DNA of 64,000 nt from Ideonella_A sakaiensis_A. Its GTDB lineage: Bacteria > Pseudomonadota > Gammaproteobacteria > Burkholderiales > Burkholderiaceae_C. This document shows, one piece after another, positions 8,403 through 18,075 of this stretch. The notes under the pieces are model-generated. The model was not told the DNA's origin, made no database searches, and was given only the letters and a program-made list of their open reading frames with translations. The DNA is taken from NCBI RefSeq assembly GCF_048320135.1, contig NZ_CP182947.1:4340001-4404000 (forward strand), written 5' to 3'. The translations under genes were made by a program, and so were the position numbers. The stretch's first letter is position 1; the number at the start of each line of letters is the position of its first letter.

Positions 8403-9481
8403 GCAAAATTGCCATTCTTCCCGGTGACGGCATCGGCGTCGAAATCATTGCCGAGGCGCGCAAGGTGCTCGCCTGCCTCGATCTGTCGTTCGAGATGGAG
8501 CAGGCCGAGGTCGGCGGCGCCGCCTATGTCGCGCACGGCCATCCGCTGCCCGACAGCACGCTGAATCTTGCGAAATCCGCCGACGCGATCTTGTTCGGCG
8601 CGGTCGGCGACTGGCAGTTCGACAAGCTCGAGCGTGCGCTGCGTCCGGAGCAGGCGATTCTCGGGCTGCGAAAGAACCTGCAGCTGTTCGCCAATTTCCG
8701 CCCTGCGATCTGCTACGAGGAACTGACCGCGGCGTCGACGCTGAAGCCGGAAATCGTTGCCGGCCTCGACATCCTGATCATTCGGGAGCTGACCGGCGAC
8801 ATCTATTTCGGCCAGCCGCGCGGGCGCCGCGAGTCGCCCGACGGCGCATTCGCCGGCGCGCCCGAGGCCTTCGACACGATGCGCTACACGAAGCCGGAAA
8901 TCGAGCGCATCGCCCACGTCGCCTTCCAGGCCGCGCGCAAGCGGCGCGGCAAGCTGCTCAGCGTCGACAAGGCGAACGTGCTCGAGACCTTCCAGTTCTG
9001 GCGCGATGTCGTCACCGAGGTCCATGCCGGCTATCCGGACGTCGAGCTCGAGCACATGTATGTCGACAATGCCGCGATGCAGCTGGTCAAGGCGCCGAAG
9101 CGGCTCGACGTGGTGGTGACCGGCAACATGTTCGGCGACATCCTCAGCGACGAGGCGGCGATGCTGACCGGCTCGATCGGCATGCTGCCGTCGGCGTCGC
9201 TGAACGATCGCAAGCAGGGGCTTTACGAACCCAGCCACGGCTCGGCGCCGGATATCGCCGGCAAGGGCATTGCCAATCCGCTGGCGACGATTCTCAGCGC
9301 GGCGATGATGCTTCGTTTCAGCCTCGATCAGGAGGCCGCAGCGCAGCGCATCGAGGCGGCGGTCAAGTCGGTGCTGGCGCAGGGCCTGCGGACTGCCGAT
9401 ATCCACAGCGAAGGTACCCGCAAGGTCGGCACCGCCGAGATGGGCGATGCGGTCGTGGCGGCATTGAAGGCGCAAGGCTGA
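8399..9481 (+). CDS. leuB: 3-isopropylmalate dehydrogenase
   Basis: NAD-dependent oxidative decarboxylase producing 4-methyl-2-oxopentanoate, the last committed step of leucine synthesis. 360 residues, starting KIAILPGDGIGVE. Other motifs are RPEQAILGLRKNLQLFANFRP, VDKANVLE and the C-terminal NAD-site GLYEPSHGSAPDIAGKGIANP. The start is GTG at 8399 with AGAAGGAA upstream, overlapping the preceding stop. Confidence 0.97.
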   Translation: MSKIAILPGDGIGVEIIAEARKVLACLDLSFEMEQAEVGGAAYVAHGHPLPDSTLNLAKSADAILFGAVGDWQFDKLERALRPEQAILGLRKNLQLFANFRPAICYEELTAASTLKPEIVAGLDILIIRELTGDIYFGQPRGRRESPDGAFAGAPEAFDTMRYTKPEIERIAHVAFQAARKRRGKLLSVDKANVLETFQFWRDVVTEVHAGYPDVELEHMYVDNAAMQLVKAPKRLDVVVTGNMFGDILSDEAAMLTGSIGMLPSASLNDRKQGLYEPSHGSAPDIAGKGIANPLATILSAAMMLRFSLDQEAAAQRIEAAVKSVLAQGLRTADIHSEGTRKVGTAEMGDAVVAALKAQG

Positions 9482-9538
9482 GGCGACCCGCCTCGGTTCT
9501 TGCTGACGGATGACGTTTTTTTCTGGACGAGAGTGATC

Positions 9539-10702
9539 ATGGCAAGCAGATTGGTCGGCCTGGTGGGTTGGCGTGGGATGGTCGGTTCGGTATTGATGGA
9601 CCGGATGCAGCAGGAGGGCGACTTCGATCTGATCGAGCCGCTGTTCTTCAGCACCAGTGCAGCGGGTTCGAAAGCGCCGGAGATGGCGAAAAACGAGACC
9701 CGCTTGCAGGATGCCTATGACATCGCGGCGCTGAAGCGCTGCGAAATCATCATCACCGCTCAGGGCGGCGACTACACCAGCGACGTCTATCCGAAGCTGC
9801 GTGCAGCCGGCTGGTCCGGGCACTGGATCGATGCGGCATCGACGCTGCGGATGAAGTCCGACTCGGTGATCGTGCTCGACCCGGTCAACCTGCCGGTGAT
9901 CAAGAATGCGCTGGCCGCCGGCGGGCGTGACTGGATCGGCGGCAACTGCACCGTCAGCTGCATGCTGATGGGCGTCGGCGCGTTGTACAAGGCCGGCCTG
10001 GTCGAGTGGATGAGCACCCAGACCTACCAGGCGGCTTCCGGCGGCGGCGCCCAGCACATGCGCGAACTGCTGACGCAATACGGCACGCTGCATGGCTCGG
10101 TGAAGGAACTGCTGGCCGACCCGAAAAGCGCGATCCTCGAGATCGACCGCCGCATCGCCGAAACCCAGCGGGGCCTGGGTGAGGCGGAAACGGCCCATTT
10201 CGGCGTTCCGCTCGGCGGCTCGCTGATCCCGTGGATCGACAAGGACCTCGGCGGCGGCGCCGGCTCACACGACAACGCGTCGTGGGGCGTCTCGAAGGAA
10301 GAGTGGAAGGGCGGGGCGGAAACCAACAAGATCCTCGGCCAGGGCGAGGGCTTCGACAAGCCGGCAGTGCCGGTCGATGGTTTCTGCGTGCGCATCGGCG
10401 CAATGCGTTGCCACAGCCAGGCGCTGATGTTCAAGCTCAAGAAGAATGTGCCGATGGCCGATATCGAAGCGATGATCGCGGCTGACAACGCGTGGGTGAA
10501 GCTGGTGCCGAATACCCGCGAGGCGACCGTCCGCGAACTGACGCCGGTCAGCGTCACCGGCACCCTGACGATTCCGGTCGGCAGGCTGCGCAAGATGGCG
10601 ATGGGCCCCGAATATCTTGGTGCCTTCACGATCGGCGACCAGTTGCTGTGGGGTGCTGCTGAACCGCTGCGCCGGATGATGCGGATCCTGATCGACGCTT
10701 GA
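9539..10702 (+). CDS. asd: Aspartate-semialdehyde dehydrogenase
   Basis: Reduces aspartyl phosphate to aspartate semialdehyde, the branch point to lysine/diaminopimelate, threonine and methionine. 387 residues. N-terminal nucleotide-binding motif LVGWRGMVGSVLMDRM, catalytic cysteine in GGNCTVSCMLMG, and the substrate-site region CVRIGAMRCHSQALMFKL. The ATG at 9539 (MASRLVGLVGWRG) is preferred over an upstream in-frame start because it matches the family start. The 176 bp between asd and fimV hold no gene I recognise. Confidence 0.96.
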   Translation: MASRLVGLVGWRGMVGSVLMDRMQQEGDFDLIEPLFFSTSAAGSKAPEMAKNETRLQDAYDIAALKRCEIIITAQGGDYTSDVYPKLRAAGWSGHWIDAASTLRMKSDSVIVLDPVNLPVIKNALAAGGRDWIGGNCTVSCMLMGVGALYKAGLVEWMSTQTYQAASGGGAQHMRELLTQYGTLHGSVKELLADPKSAILEIDRRIAETQRGLGEAETAHFGVPLGGSLIPWIDKDLGGGAGSHDNASWGVSKEEWKGGAETNKILGQGEGFDKPAVPVDGFCVRIGAMRCHSQALMFKLKKNVPMADIEAMIAADNAWVKLVPNTREATVRELTPVSVTGTLTIPVGRLRKMAMGPEYLGAFTIGDQLLWGAAEPLRRMMRILIDA

Positions 10703-10878
10703 CCGCATGCTGGCGGCGCTGCGGCTGTTGGGTCGTGGCAACAAAAGGCGGTATCGACAGCGGTCAGCGGCGTCGGCAAAAGCTCGAGCCTTGGCTCAGC
10801 TTGTTTAATGTGGGTTTTGCTGCGCGCGCAGATGCATCGGTGCGCGCCAGCCATGTCCGGTGGGAATGAGGAGACAGC

Positions 10879-13539
10879 TTGAAAACAGATCGGCCAGACC
10901 ACCGGCACACCGTATTGGCCGCCAGCATCGCCGCAGCATTGCTGCTCGGCGCTGCGGGCGCGCAGGCACTGACGCTCGGCAAGGCGGTGGTGCAATCCTC
11001 GCTCGGCGAAAGAATGCGCGCCGAGATCGAATTCGAGAATCTCACCGCCGCTGAGGCCGCAAGCCTGCGCGCGAGCATCGCGTCGGCCGATCAATACCGC
11101 CAGGCCGGCGCCACCTACAACGCCAACCTCGGCAATGCGCGGGTCGTGCTGCAACGCATCGCGAACCGCCGCGCGTCCTTGCTGGTGACGACCGACCGCC
11201 CGATCCAGGAGCCGTTCGTCGATGTCGTTCTCGATTTGACCTGGGCCGGCGGACAGCTGGTCCGCACCTACACGCTGCTGCTCGACCCACCTGGCATGCC
11301 GCGCCCGCCGCGCTCGGCGACGCTGACGCCGTATACCGGACCGTCGGGGCTGGCTGCACCGTCGACGTCAGGGCCGCCGATCGCGGTCGCACCGCCGGCC
11401 CCGGCGGCCCCGCCCGCTGCGCCGCAAAGCACACCGGCGCCGCGTGTCGCCGAAGCGCCGGTCCGGGCTGCGCCGTCACCGGCACCGGCCAAGGCCGAGT
11501 CGCCACCGGCGCCCGCGCCGCGGCGTGGCCCGCCGCCGCCTGGCGCGCCGCCGGCGCCGCCGCTGATCGACGATCCCTACCGCGTCCGTACCGGCGATAC
11601 CTTGTCCGAGGTTGCGCAGCGCGGCGTCCGGCCGGGCGGCATCTCGCTCGACCGGCTGGTGCTGGCGATGTACCGCGACAATCCGGATGCCTTCGTCGAC
11701 GGCAATATCCACAAGCTGCGTCAGGGTGTGGTGCTGAGTCCGGCCAAGCAGTCGACGATCGATTCGATCACCGACAGCGAGGCGCGCCAGGTGATCAAGG
11801 CGCAGAGCGTCGATTTCGACGCCTACCGCAGCCAGCTTGCCGAGGCGCCGCGTCAGACCCCGGAAGCGACGCGCAGCGCGAGCGGGCGCATCGACGCCGA
11901 TGTGCAGGTGCGCGAAAAGCCGAAATCCGCTTCCCCCGACATCCTGACGTTGAGCAAGCCGCAGGCCGCTTCGGCGCCGGTCGATGCCGCGGTGCAGCAG
12001 GCCGCACAGCGCGAGCGCGAGCAGGCGGCGGCGCGGGTCGCCGAGTTGTCGAAGAATGTGCAGGACCTGGCCCGTCTGTCGAGCGAAGCGGCCTCGCAGC
12101 CGGCGGCCGCGGGTGCCGCTGGCGCTGGCCAGGCCCCGGCCGACACGGCGCCGACGGTGGCCTTGTCCGACGGCGCGGCCTCGGCGCCGGTTGACGCAGC
12201 CAGCGAGCCCGCTGCGCCGGCCGACAGCGCGTCGATGCCGGCGGTCACCGTCGCGGCTGCGCCGCCGGTGGCGCCACCGCAGCCCGCTGCTGCCGACCCG
12301 ACGCCGATGGATTCGCTGCTCGACGACAACCTGCCGGTCGTCGGCCTGGCCGGGCTGCTGGTCGCGCTGTTGGCCGGCTTCGGCATCTTCCGCCTCGTCA
12401 AGCGGCGCCGCGAAGCGGTGCCGGAGACATCCTTCCTCGAAAGCCGGCTGAAACCGGATTCGTTCTTCAATACCAGCGGCGGCGAACGCGTCGATACCAG
12501 CGAGGTTCCGGCGACTGGCACCGGCTCATCGATGATGGCGTATTCGCTGAGCCAGCTCGATGCGATCGGCGACGTCGATCCGGTCGCCGAGGCCGATGTC
12601 TACATGGCCTATGGCCGCGACATGCAGGCCGAGGAGATCCTGAAGGAGGCGATGCGCACCAACCCCGAGCGCATGGCGATCCGCAGCAAACTGCTCGAGG
12701 TCTATGCGAAACGCCGCGATACCAAGGGCTACGAGGCGCTTGCGCTCGAATTGTTTGCCCTGACCGAGGGTGTTGGCGCCGATTGGGAGCATGCACGCCA
12801 GCTCGGGCGCCAGCTCGATCCGGACAACCCGCTGTATTCCGATGCCGGTCCGGTCAGCGGCCAGGGTGCGGCCGATGACGAGCCGTCGCCACCGAGCGGG
12901 CTCGACGTCGCGACGATGCCGCTGTCGGTGCTGCCCGGCCAGCGGGAGCCGGACAGCAAGATCGATTTCGAACTCGACCTCGACCTGAGCGGCGACGCCG
13001 GTGCTGACGCAACCAGACCGGTCGAGCTGTCGCCGACGCCTGGTGACACGACGCCGTCGTCCGATGCCGGCCAGGCGCCGCCGAAGGCCGACGACATGTT
13101 CAGCTTCACGACGTCGAGTTTCGGCACTGGCCAGGGGGGCAGTGATGCACCGGGCGGTCCCGACGACGATGCGACGGTCGCTGCGCCAGCTCCGGCGCCC
13201 GGCGCCGACAAGCCGGTCAAGAAGGAGTCCGATCCGTTCTCGCTGTCGGACTTCTCGCTCGACCTCGAACTGCCCGAGCCGTCCAGTCTGTCGACCGGCC
13301 CGAGCATGTTGCCGCCGATCGATGACGGCGCCGCCAAGGACAGCGGCGAGCCGTCGGATTTCGATCCCGACTCCGGTCTCGACGAAGGCGATCCGCTGGC
13401 CCGCAAGCTCGAGCTGGCCGACGAATTCCGCCAGATCGGCGACGTCGACGGTGCGCGCGAACTGCTGCAGGAAGTCATCGACGGTGCCGATGGCACGCTG
13501 AAGGCGAAGGCGCAGGCGATGCTCGCCAACCTGTCGTGA
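10879..13539 (+). CDS. fimV: FimV-family pilus assembly / polar landmark protein
   Basis: Inner-membrane, peptidoglycan-binding protein that in other proteobacteria supports type IV pilus assembly and polar localisation. Visible order in 886 residues: signal peptide (AASIAAALLLGAAGAQALTLG), the FimV N-terminal domain (to about residue 145), a Pro/Ala-rich linker, and a LysM-like motif near residues 231-285 (YRVRTGDTLSEVAQRG). Then come a coiled-coil/Ala-rich stretch, a single membrane span near residues 483-507, a long acidic cytoplasmic part, and the conserved FimV C-terminal motif from about residue 839 (DPLARKLELADEFRQIGD). The best start is TTG at 10879 with GAGGAG at 10868-10873; the only nearby ATGs are out of frame. 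The position between asd and truA is standard for beta-proteobacteria. Confidence 0.9.
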   Translation: MKTDRPDHRHTVLAASIAAALLLGAAGAQALTLGKAVVQSSLGERMRAEIEFENLTAAEAASLRASIASADQYRQAGATYNANLGNARVVLQRIANRRASLLVTTDRPIQEPFVDVVLDLTWAGGQLVRTYTLLLDPPGMPRPPRSATLTPYTGPSGLAAPSTSGPPIAVAPPAPAAPPAAPQSTPAPRVAEAPVRAAPSPAPAKAESPPAPAPRRGPPPPGAPPAPPLIDDPYRVRTGDTLSEVAQRGVRPGGISLDRLVLAMYRDNPDAFVDGNIHKLRQGVVLSPAKQSTIDSITDSEARQVIKAQSVDFDAYRSQLAEAPRQTPEATRSASGRIDADVQVREKPKSASPDILTLSKPQAASAPVDAAVQQAAQREREQAAARVAELSKNVQDLARLSSEAASQPAAAGAAGAGQAPADTAPTVALSDGAASAPVDAASEPAAPADSASMPAVTVAAAPPVAPPQPAAADPTPMDSLLDDNLPVVGLAGLLVALLAGFGIFRLVKRRREAVPETSFLESRLKPDSFFNTSGGERVDTSEVPATGTGSSMMAYSLSQLDAIGDVDPVAEADVYMAYGRDMQAEEILKEAMRTNPERMAIRSKLLEVYAKRRDTKGYEALALELFALTEGVGADWEHARQLGRQLDPDNPLYSDAGPVSGQGAADDEPSPPSGLDVATMPLSVLPGQREPDSKIDFELDLDLSGDAGADATRPVELSPTPGDTTPSSDAGQAPPKADDMFSFTTSSFGTGQGGSDAPGGPDDDATVAAPAPAPGADKPVKKESDPFSLSDFSLDLELPEPSSLSTGPSMLPPIDDGAAKDSGEPSDFDPDSGLDEGDPLARKLELADEFRQIGDVDGARELLQEVIDGADGTLKAKAQAMLANLS

Positions 13540-13552
13540 AAAACACCGGGCG

Positions 13553-14356
13553 GTGAGACTCGCGCTCGGCGTCAGCTACCTCGGCGGCGCCTACCACGGC
13601 TGGCAAAGCCAGCCGGGCGTCGCCACCGTGCAGGACGCGCTCGAATCGGCGTTGCGCCAGTTTGCTGCGGTGCCGTCGCCGCCGCGCACGATCTGCGCCG
13701 GCCGCACCGATACCGGCGTGCATGCGCTGAATCAGGTCGTCCACCTCGATACCGAGCTGGACAGGCGCGAATTTTCATGGGTCCGCGGCTGCAACCGCTA
13801 TCTGCCGCGCGACATCGCGATCCAGTGGTGCCGGCGCGTGCCGCCCGACTTCCATGCTCGATATGCCGCGCGCGGCCGCCGCTATGTCTATCTGCTGCTC
13901 GAAAGCCCGGTCCGGCCATCGCTCGAAGCCGGCCGCGTCGGCTGGGTCTTCCAGCCGCTCGACGGCGATGCGATGCGGCAGGCCGCGGCGCTGTTGATCG
14001 GCGAACATGATTTCAGCGCCTTCCGTTCGTCCGAATGCCAGGCGCTGTCGCCGGTCAAGCAACTGCGCGAGATCGCCATCAGCCGGCATGGCAGCTACTG
14101 GCGCTTCGATTTCGAGGCCAGCGCCTTCCTGCACCACATGGTGCGCAACCTGATGGGCTGCCTGGTCGCCGTTGGGGGCGGCACGCGGGCGCCCGGCTGG
14201 GTCGGCGAGGTGCTGGCGGGCAAGGATCGCTCGCTTGCCGCGCCGACATTTACCCCCGACGGCCTCTATTTTGTCGGTCCGCATTACGATGCCGAGCTGC
14301 AGCTGCCGGCTCACACCGCCGCGATGGACGGGCTGCCAGGCGGGCCGCATCGCTGA
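13553..14356 (+). CDS. truA: tRNA pseudouridine(38-40) synthase
   Basis: Modifies U38-U40 in the tRNA anticodon stem. 267 residues, with the N-terminal LALGVSYLGGAYHGWQSQPG and the catalytic Asp in CAGRTDTGVHALNQVVHLD. The later motifs DFSAFRSSECQ and FLHHMVRNLMG are also typical. Start is GTG at 13553, 13 bp after fimV. Confidence 0.96.
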   Translation: MRLALGVSYLGGAYHGWQSQPGVATVQDALESALRQFAAVPSPPRTICAGRTDTGVHALNQVVHLDTELDRREFSWVRGCNRYLPRDIAIQWCRRVPPDFHARYAARGRRYVYLLLESPVRPSLEAGRVGWVFQPLDGDAMRQAAALLIGEHDFSAFRSSECQALSPVKQLREIAISRHGSYWRFDFEASAFLHHMVRNLMGCLVAVGGGTRAPGWVGEVLAGKDRSLAAPTFTPDGLYFVGPHYDAELQLPAHTAAMDGLPGGPHR

Positions 14357-14388
14357 CCGCCGGGCCGCCGCAGCGAGACGCGCACCGA

Positions 14389-15057
14389 ATGAACAGCCAA
14401 CCCCGTACCCGAACCCGAATCAAGATCTGCGGCCTGACCCGCGAAGCCGACGTCGATGCCGCAGTGGCCGCCGGCGCCGATGCGATCGGCCTGGTCTTCT
14501 ACCCGCCGAGCCCGCGCCATGTCGACATCGATCGTGCCGTGCGGCTGGCGCGCCGACTGCCGCCGTTCGTCACGCCGGTCGGGCTGTTCGTCAATGCGAG
14601 CAGTGCCGAAGTCGGTGCTGTCGTCGACGCGATCCCGAACCTGCTGCTGCAATTCCATGGCGACGAGACGCCCGCCGATTGCCGGCACGCCGGTCGGCCC
14701 TACCTGCGGGCGGCACGGATGGCGCCGGGGCTGGATTTGTTAGACTTCGCAGCTTCTTTTGCTGATGCCCAGGCGCTGCTGCTCGATACCCATGTCGTGG
14801 GTTATGGCGGTGGTGGAAAGGTCTTCGATTGGTCGCTTGTTCCCGCAGATCTGCCCTGTCCGGTCGTTTTGTCTGGTGGGTTGCATGCCGGAAATGTGGG
14901 CGACGGCATTCTTCAGGTGCGGCCGTGGGCCGTTGATGTCAGCACCGGCGTCGAGGCAGCAAAAGGCATCAAGGATGCCGCCGAGATGGTCCGGTTCTGC
15001 AATGCAGTGCGCGAGGCGGACCAGCGCCGCCTGGAAGGCAGTCCCGCTGCCGTATGA
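14389..15057 (+). CDS. trpF: Phosphoribosylanthranilate isomerase
   Basis: TIM-barrel isomerase of tryptophan biosynthesis. 222 residues from ATG 14389. Motifs: the N-terminal RIKICGLTREADVDAA with the catalytic Cys, GADAIGLVFYPPSPRHV, LLLDTH, and the phosphate-binding VVLSGGLHAGNV and VDVSTGVE. It precedes trpB by 15 bp. Confidence 0.96.
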   Translation: MNSQPRTRTRIKICGLTREADVDAAVAAGADAIGLVFYPPSPRHVDIDRAVRLARRLPPFVTPVGLFVNASSAEVGAVVDAIPNLLLQFHGDETPADCRHAGRPYLRAARMAPGLDLLDFAASFADAQALLLDTHVVGYGGGGKVFDWSLVPADLPCPVVLSGGLHAGNVGDGILQVRPWAVDVSTGVEAAKGIKDAAEMVRFCNAVREADQRRLEGSPAAV

Positions 15058-15072
15058 CCTGAAGGTTTACCG

Positions 15073-16341
15073 ATGTTGAAGTACCAGCAACCTGACGAAC
15101 TGGGCCATTTCGGCCCTTATGGCGGCAGTTTTGTCGCCGAGACCCTTGTCCATGCGCTCGACGAATTGAAGGCCGCCTATGCCGAGGCGCAGGCCGACCC
15201 GGCGTTCATGGCCGAATTCCGCTCCGAATTGGCGCACTTCGTCGGCCGTCCGAGCCCGATCTACCACGCCGCGCGGCTGAGCCGTGAACTCGGTGGCGCA
15301 CAGATTTACCTGAAGCGCGAGGACCTGAACCACACCGGTGCACACAAGGTCAACAATACGATCGGCCAGGCGATGCTGGCGCGCCGGATGGGCAAGCCGC
15401 GGGTGATCGCCGAGACCGGCGCCGGCCAGCACGGTGTGGCGACCGCGACGATCGCCGCCCGCTACGGCATGGAATGCGTCGTGTATATGGGCAGCGAAGA
15501 CGTCAAGCGGCAGTCGCCGAATGTCTACCGGATGAACCTGCTCGGCGCACGGGTGGTGCCGGTCGAGTCGGGCAGCAAGACGCTGAAGGACGCGTTGAAC
15601 GAGGCGCTGCGCGACTGGGTCACCAACGTCGAGAACACCTTCTACATCATCGGCACGGTCGCCGGCCCGCATCCCTATCCGGCGATGGTGCGCGATTTCC
15701 AGCGCGTGATCGGCGACGAATGCCTGGTCCAGATGCCCGAGATGATCGGCCGCCAGCCGGACATGGTGATCGCCTGCGTCGGCGGCGGCAGCAATGCGAT
15801 GGGCATCTTCTACCCGTACATCGACCAGGCCGAGACGCGGCTGGTCGGCATCGAGGCGGCCGGCCACGGCCTCGACAGCGGCCACCATGCGGCGTCGCTG
15901 CAGCGCGGCACGCCGGGCGTGCTGCATGGCAACCGCACCTATTTGCTGCAGGACGACGACGGCCAGATCACCGAGACGCATTCGGTTTCGGCCGGACTCG
16001 ACTATCCGGGCGTCGGCCCCGAGCATGCTTGGCTGAAGGATATCGGCCGCGCCGAATATGTCGGCATCACCGACGACGAAGCGCTGCAGGCCTTCCATCA
16101 CCTGTGCCGCACCGAAGGCATCATCCCGGCGCTCGAGTCCGCGCATGCGGTGGCCTATGCGATGAAGGTCGCGCCGACGATGCGCAGCGACCAGCATCTG
16201 CTGGTCAACCTGTCCGGTCGTGGCGACAAGGACATCGGCACCGTTGCCGACCTGTCGGGCGCGCAGTTCTTCTGCCGGCCTTCGTGCCAGGCGCAAGGCA
16301 TCAAGATGCCGGCAGCCTCTGCACAGGGCGGTCAGCGATGA
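15073..16341 (+). CDS. trpB: Tryptophan synthase beta chain
   Basis: PLP enzyme condensing indole with serine. The 422-residue product has GHFGPYGGSFVAETL at the N-terminus, and the PLP lysine lies in KREDLNHTGAHKVNN. The glycine-rich phosphate site GGGSNAMG and the ESAHAVAYA motif are present. The C-terminus runs some 20 residues past the usual TrpB end (QAQGIKMPAASAQGG), which explains the above-average length. It overlaps trpA by 4 nt. Confidence 0.97.
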   Translation: MLKYQQPDELGHFGPYGGSFVAETLVHALDELKAAYAEAQADPAFMAEFRSELAHFVGRPSPIYHAARLSRELGGAQIYLKREDLNHTGAHKVNNTIGQAMLARRMGKPRVIAETGAGQHGVATATIAARYGMECVVYMGSEDVKRQSPNVYRMNLLGARVVPVESGSKTLKDALNEALRDWVTNVENTFYIIGTVAGPHPYPAMVRDFQRVIGDECLVQMPEMIGRQPDMVIACVGGGSNAMGIFYPYIDQAETRLVGIEAAGHGLDSGHHAASLQRGTPGVLHGNRTYLLQDDDGQITETHSVSAGLDYPGVGPEHAWLKDIGRAEYVGITDDEALQAFHHLCRTEGIIPALESAHAVAYAMKVAPTMRSDQHLLVNLSGRGDKDIGTVADLSGAQFFCRPSCQAQGIKMPAASAQGGQR

Positions 16342-17144
16342 GCCGGATTGCCGCCACCTTTACTGCGCTGCAGGCGGCTGGCCGCAAGGCGCTGATCCCG
16401 TTTGTCACCGCCGGTGACCCGTTTGCCGATGCAACGCCGGACATCATGGTCGCGATGGCCGATGCCGGCGCCGACGTAATCGAGCTCGGTGTGCCGTTTT
16501 CCGACCCGATGGCCGATGGCCCGGTGATCCAGCAGGCCGGCGAACGCGCATTGAAGCGCGGCATCGGCATGAGCAAGGTGCTGGCGATGGTGCGCGAATT
16601 CCGCCGCCACAACGACCACACGCCGGTCGTGCTGATGGGCTATGCGAATCCGGTCGAGCGCTACGGCATCGGCCGCTTCATCGGCGACGCGGCCGAGGCC
16701 GGCGTCGACGGCGTGCTGGTCGTCGACTACCCGCCCGAGGAGTGCGAAGAGTTCGCGCGCGATCTGCGCGAGCGCGGACTGGACCTGATCTTCCTGCTCG
16801 CGCCGACATCGAGCGACACGCGGATGCGGATGGTCGCACGCATCGCCAGCGGTTATGTCTACTATGTCTCGCTGAAGGGCGTCACCGGTGCCGGCCACCT
16901 CGATACCGCCGCGGTTGCCGAGATGGTTCCGCGGATCAAGTCGTTTGTCGACGTGCCGGTCGGCGTCGGCTTCGGCATCCGCGATGCGGCAACTGCGCGG
17001 GCCGTCGCCGACGTCTCCGATGCGGTCGTGATCGGATCGGCGCTGGTGCAGAAACTCGCCGGTGAACCGCGTGACCAGGTTGCAAAAGCTGCCGGTGAAT
17101 TCATTGCCGGCATCCGCCGCGCGCTCGACGCCACCGCGTCTTGA
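16338..17144 (+). CDS. trpA: Tryptophan synthase alpha chain
   Basis: Cleaves indole-3-glycerol phosphate to indole, which is channelled to TrpB. 268 residues. Catalytic Glu and Asp are in ELGVPFSDPMADGPVIQ, with LIPFVTAGDP upstream and GVGFGIRDAATA as part of the phosphate site. Its ATG overlaps the trpB stop in an ATGA, showing coupling. The long open frame upstream in this phase is overlap with trpB. Confidence 0.97.
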   Translation: MSRIAATFTALQAAGRKALIPFVTAGDPFADATPDIMVAMADAGADVIELGVPFSDPMADGPVIQQAGERALKRGIGMSKVLAMVREFRRHNDHTPVVLMGYANPVERYGIGRFIGDAAEAGVDGVLVVDYPPEECEEFARDLRERGLDLIFLLAPTSSDTRMRMVARIASGYVYYVSLKGVTGAGHLDTAAVAEMVPRIKSFVDVPVGVGFGIRDAATARAVADVSDAVVIGSALVQKLAGEPRDQVAKAAGEFIAGIRRALDATAS

Positions 17145-17163
17145 CGAACGAAAGGACAGATCG

Positions 17164-18036
17164 ATGAGCTGGCTCGAAAAATTGCTGCCGCCGAAGATGC
17201 AGCAGACCGACCCGAGCGAGCGCCGCACGGTGCCCGAAGGGTTGTGGATCAAGTGCCCGTCGTGCGAGACCGTCCTCTACAAGAGCGACCTCGAGAAAAA
17301 CCTCAATGTCTGCCCGAAATGCGCCCACCATCACCGCATCGGTGCGCGCGCGCGGCTCGACGTCTTTCTCGACGGCGAGGGCCGCTTCGAAATCGGCCAC
17401 GAGGTGCTGCCGGTCGATGCACTGAAATTCCGCGACAGCAAGAAATATCCGGAGCGGCTGAAGGGCGCGCTCGAGACGACCGGCGAAACCGACGCGCTGG
17501 TCGTATTCGGCGGCGCATTGCACAGCATTGCCGTCGTCGCTGCCTGTTTCGAGTTCGATTTCATGGGCGGCTCGATGGGCTCGGTGGTTGGTGAACGCTT
17601 CGTGCGTGGCGTCGAAACCGCCGTCGAGCAGAAGACGCCGTTCATCTGCTTTACCGCCACCGGTGGCGCCCGGATGCAGGAAGGGCTGCTGAGCCTGATG
17701 CAGATGGCCAAGACCAATGCGGCCTTGACCCGGCTTGCGAAGGCCCGGCTGCCGTATATCAGCGTGTTGACCGATCCGACGATGGGTGGCGTATCGGCAA
17801 GCTTTGCGTTTGTCGGCGATGTCGTGATCGCCGAACCGAAGGCGCTGATCGGTTTTGCCGGGCCGCGGGTGATCGAAAATACCGTCCGCGAAAAACTGCC
17901 GGAAGGCTTCCAGCGCGCCGAATTCCTGCTCGGAACCGGTGCCATCGACATGATCGTCGACCGCCGCGATCTGCGCACGACGATTGCCCGCCAGATCGCG
18001 ATGCTGCAGCGGTTGAGCGCCGACGCCGTCGCCTGA
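17164..18036 (+). CDS. accD: Acetyl-CoA carboxylase carboxyltransferase subunit beta
   Basis: Beta half of the carboxyltransferase that makes malonyl-CoA for fatty acid synthesis. 290 residues with an N-terminal four-cysteine zinc ribbon (CPSC ... CPKC), the GGSMGSVVGERF oxyanion region and the GGARMQEG crotonase-fold motif. The trpA-accD-folC order is a classical proteobacterial arrangement. Confidence 0.97.
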   Translation: MSWLEKLLPPKMQQTDPSERRTVPEGLWIKCPSCETVLYKSDLEKNLNVCPKCAHHHRIGARARLDVFLDGEGRFEIGHEVLPVDALKFRDSKKYPERLKGALETTGETDALVVFGGALHSIAVVAACFEFDFMGGSMGSVVGERFVRGVETAVEQKTPFICFTATGGARMQEGLLSLMQMAKTNAALTRLAKARLPYISVLTDPTMGGVSASFAFVGDVVIAEPKALIGFAGPRVIENTVREKLPEGFQRAEFLLGTGAIDMIVDRRDLRTTIARQIAMLQRLSADAVA

Positions 18037-18057
18037 TCGAGAACCTTCGCTGAACCG

Positions 18058-18073
18058 CTGCGCCGAGGCGCAG
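18058..18073 (+). promoter_or_regulatory. Hairpin immediately 5' of folC
   Basis: The inverted repeat CTGCGCCGAGGCGCAG (6-7 bp stem, tiny loop) ends 2 nt before the folC ATG and occupies the place of the ribosome binding site. It could hide the start when folded. No T-run follows, so it is not a terminator. Functional meaning is a guess. Confidence 0.3.
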
Positions 18074-18075
18074 TC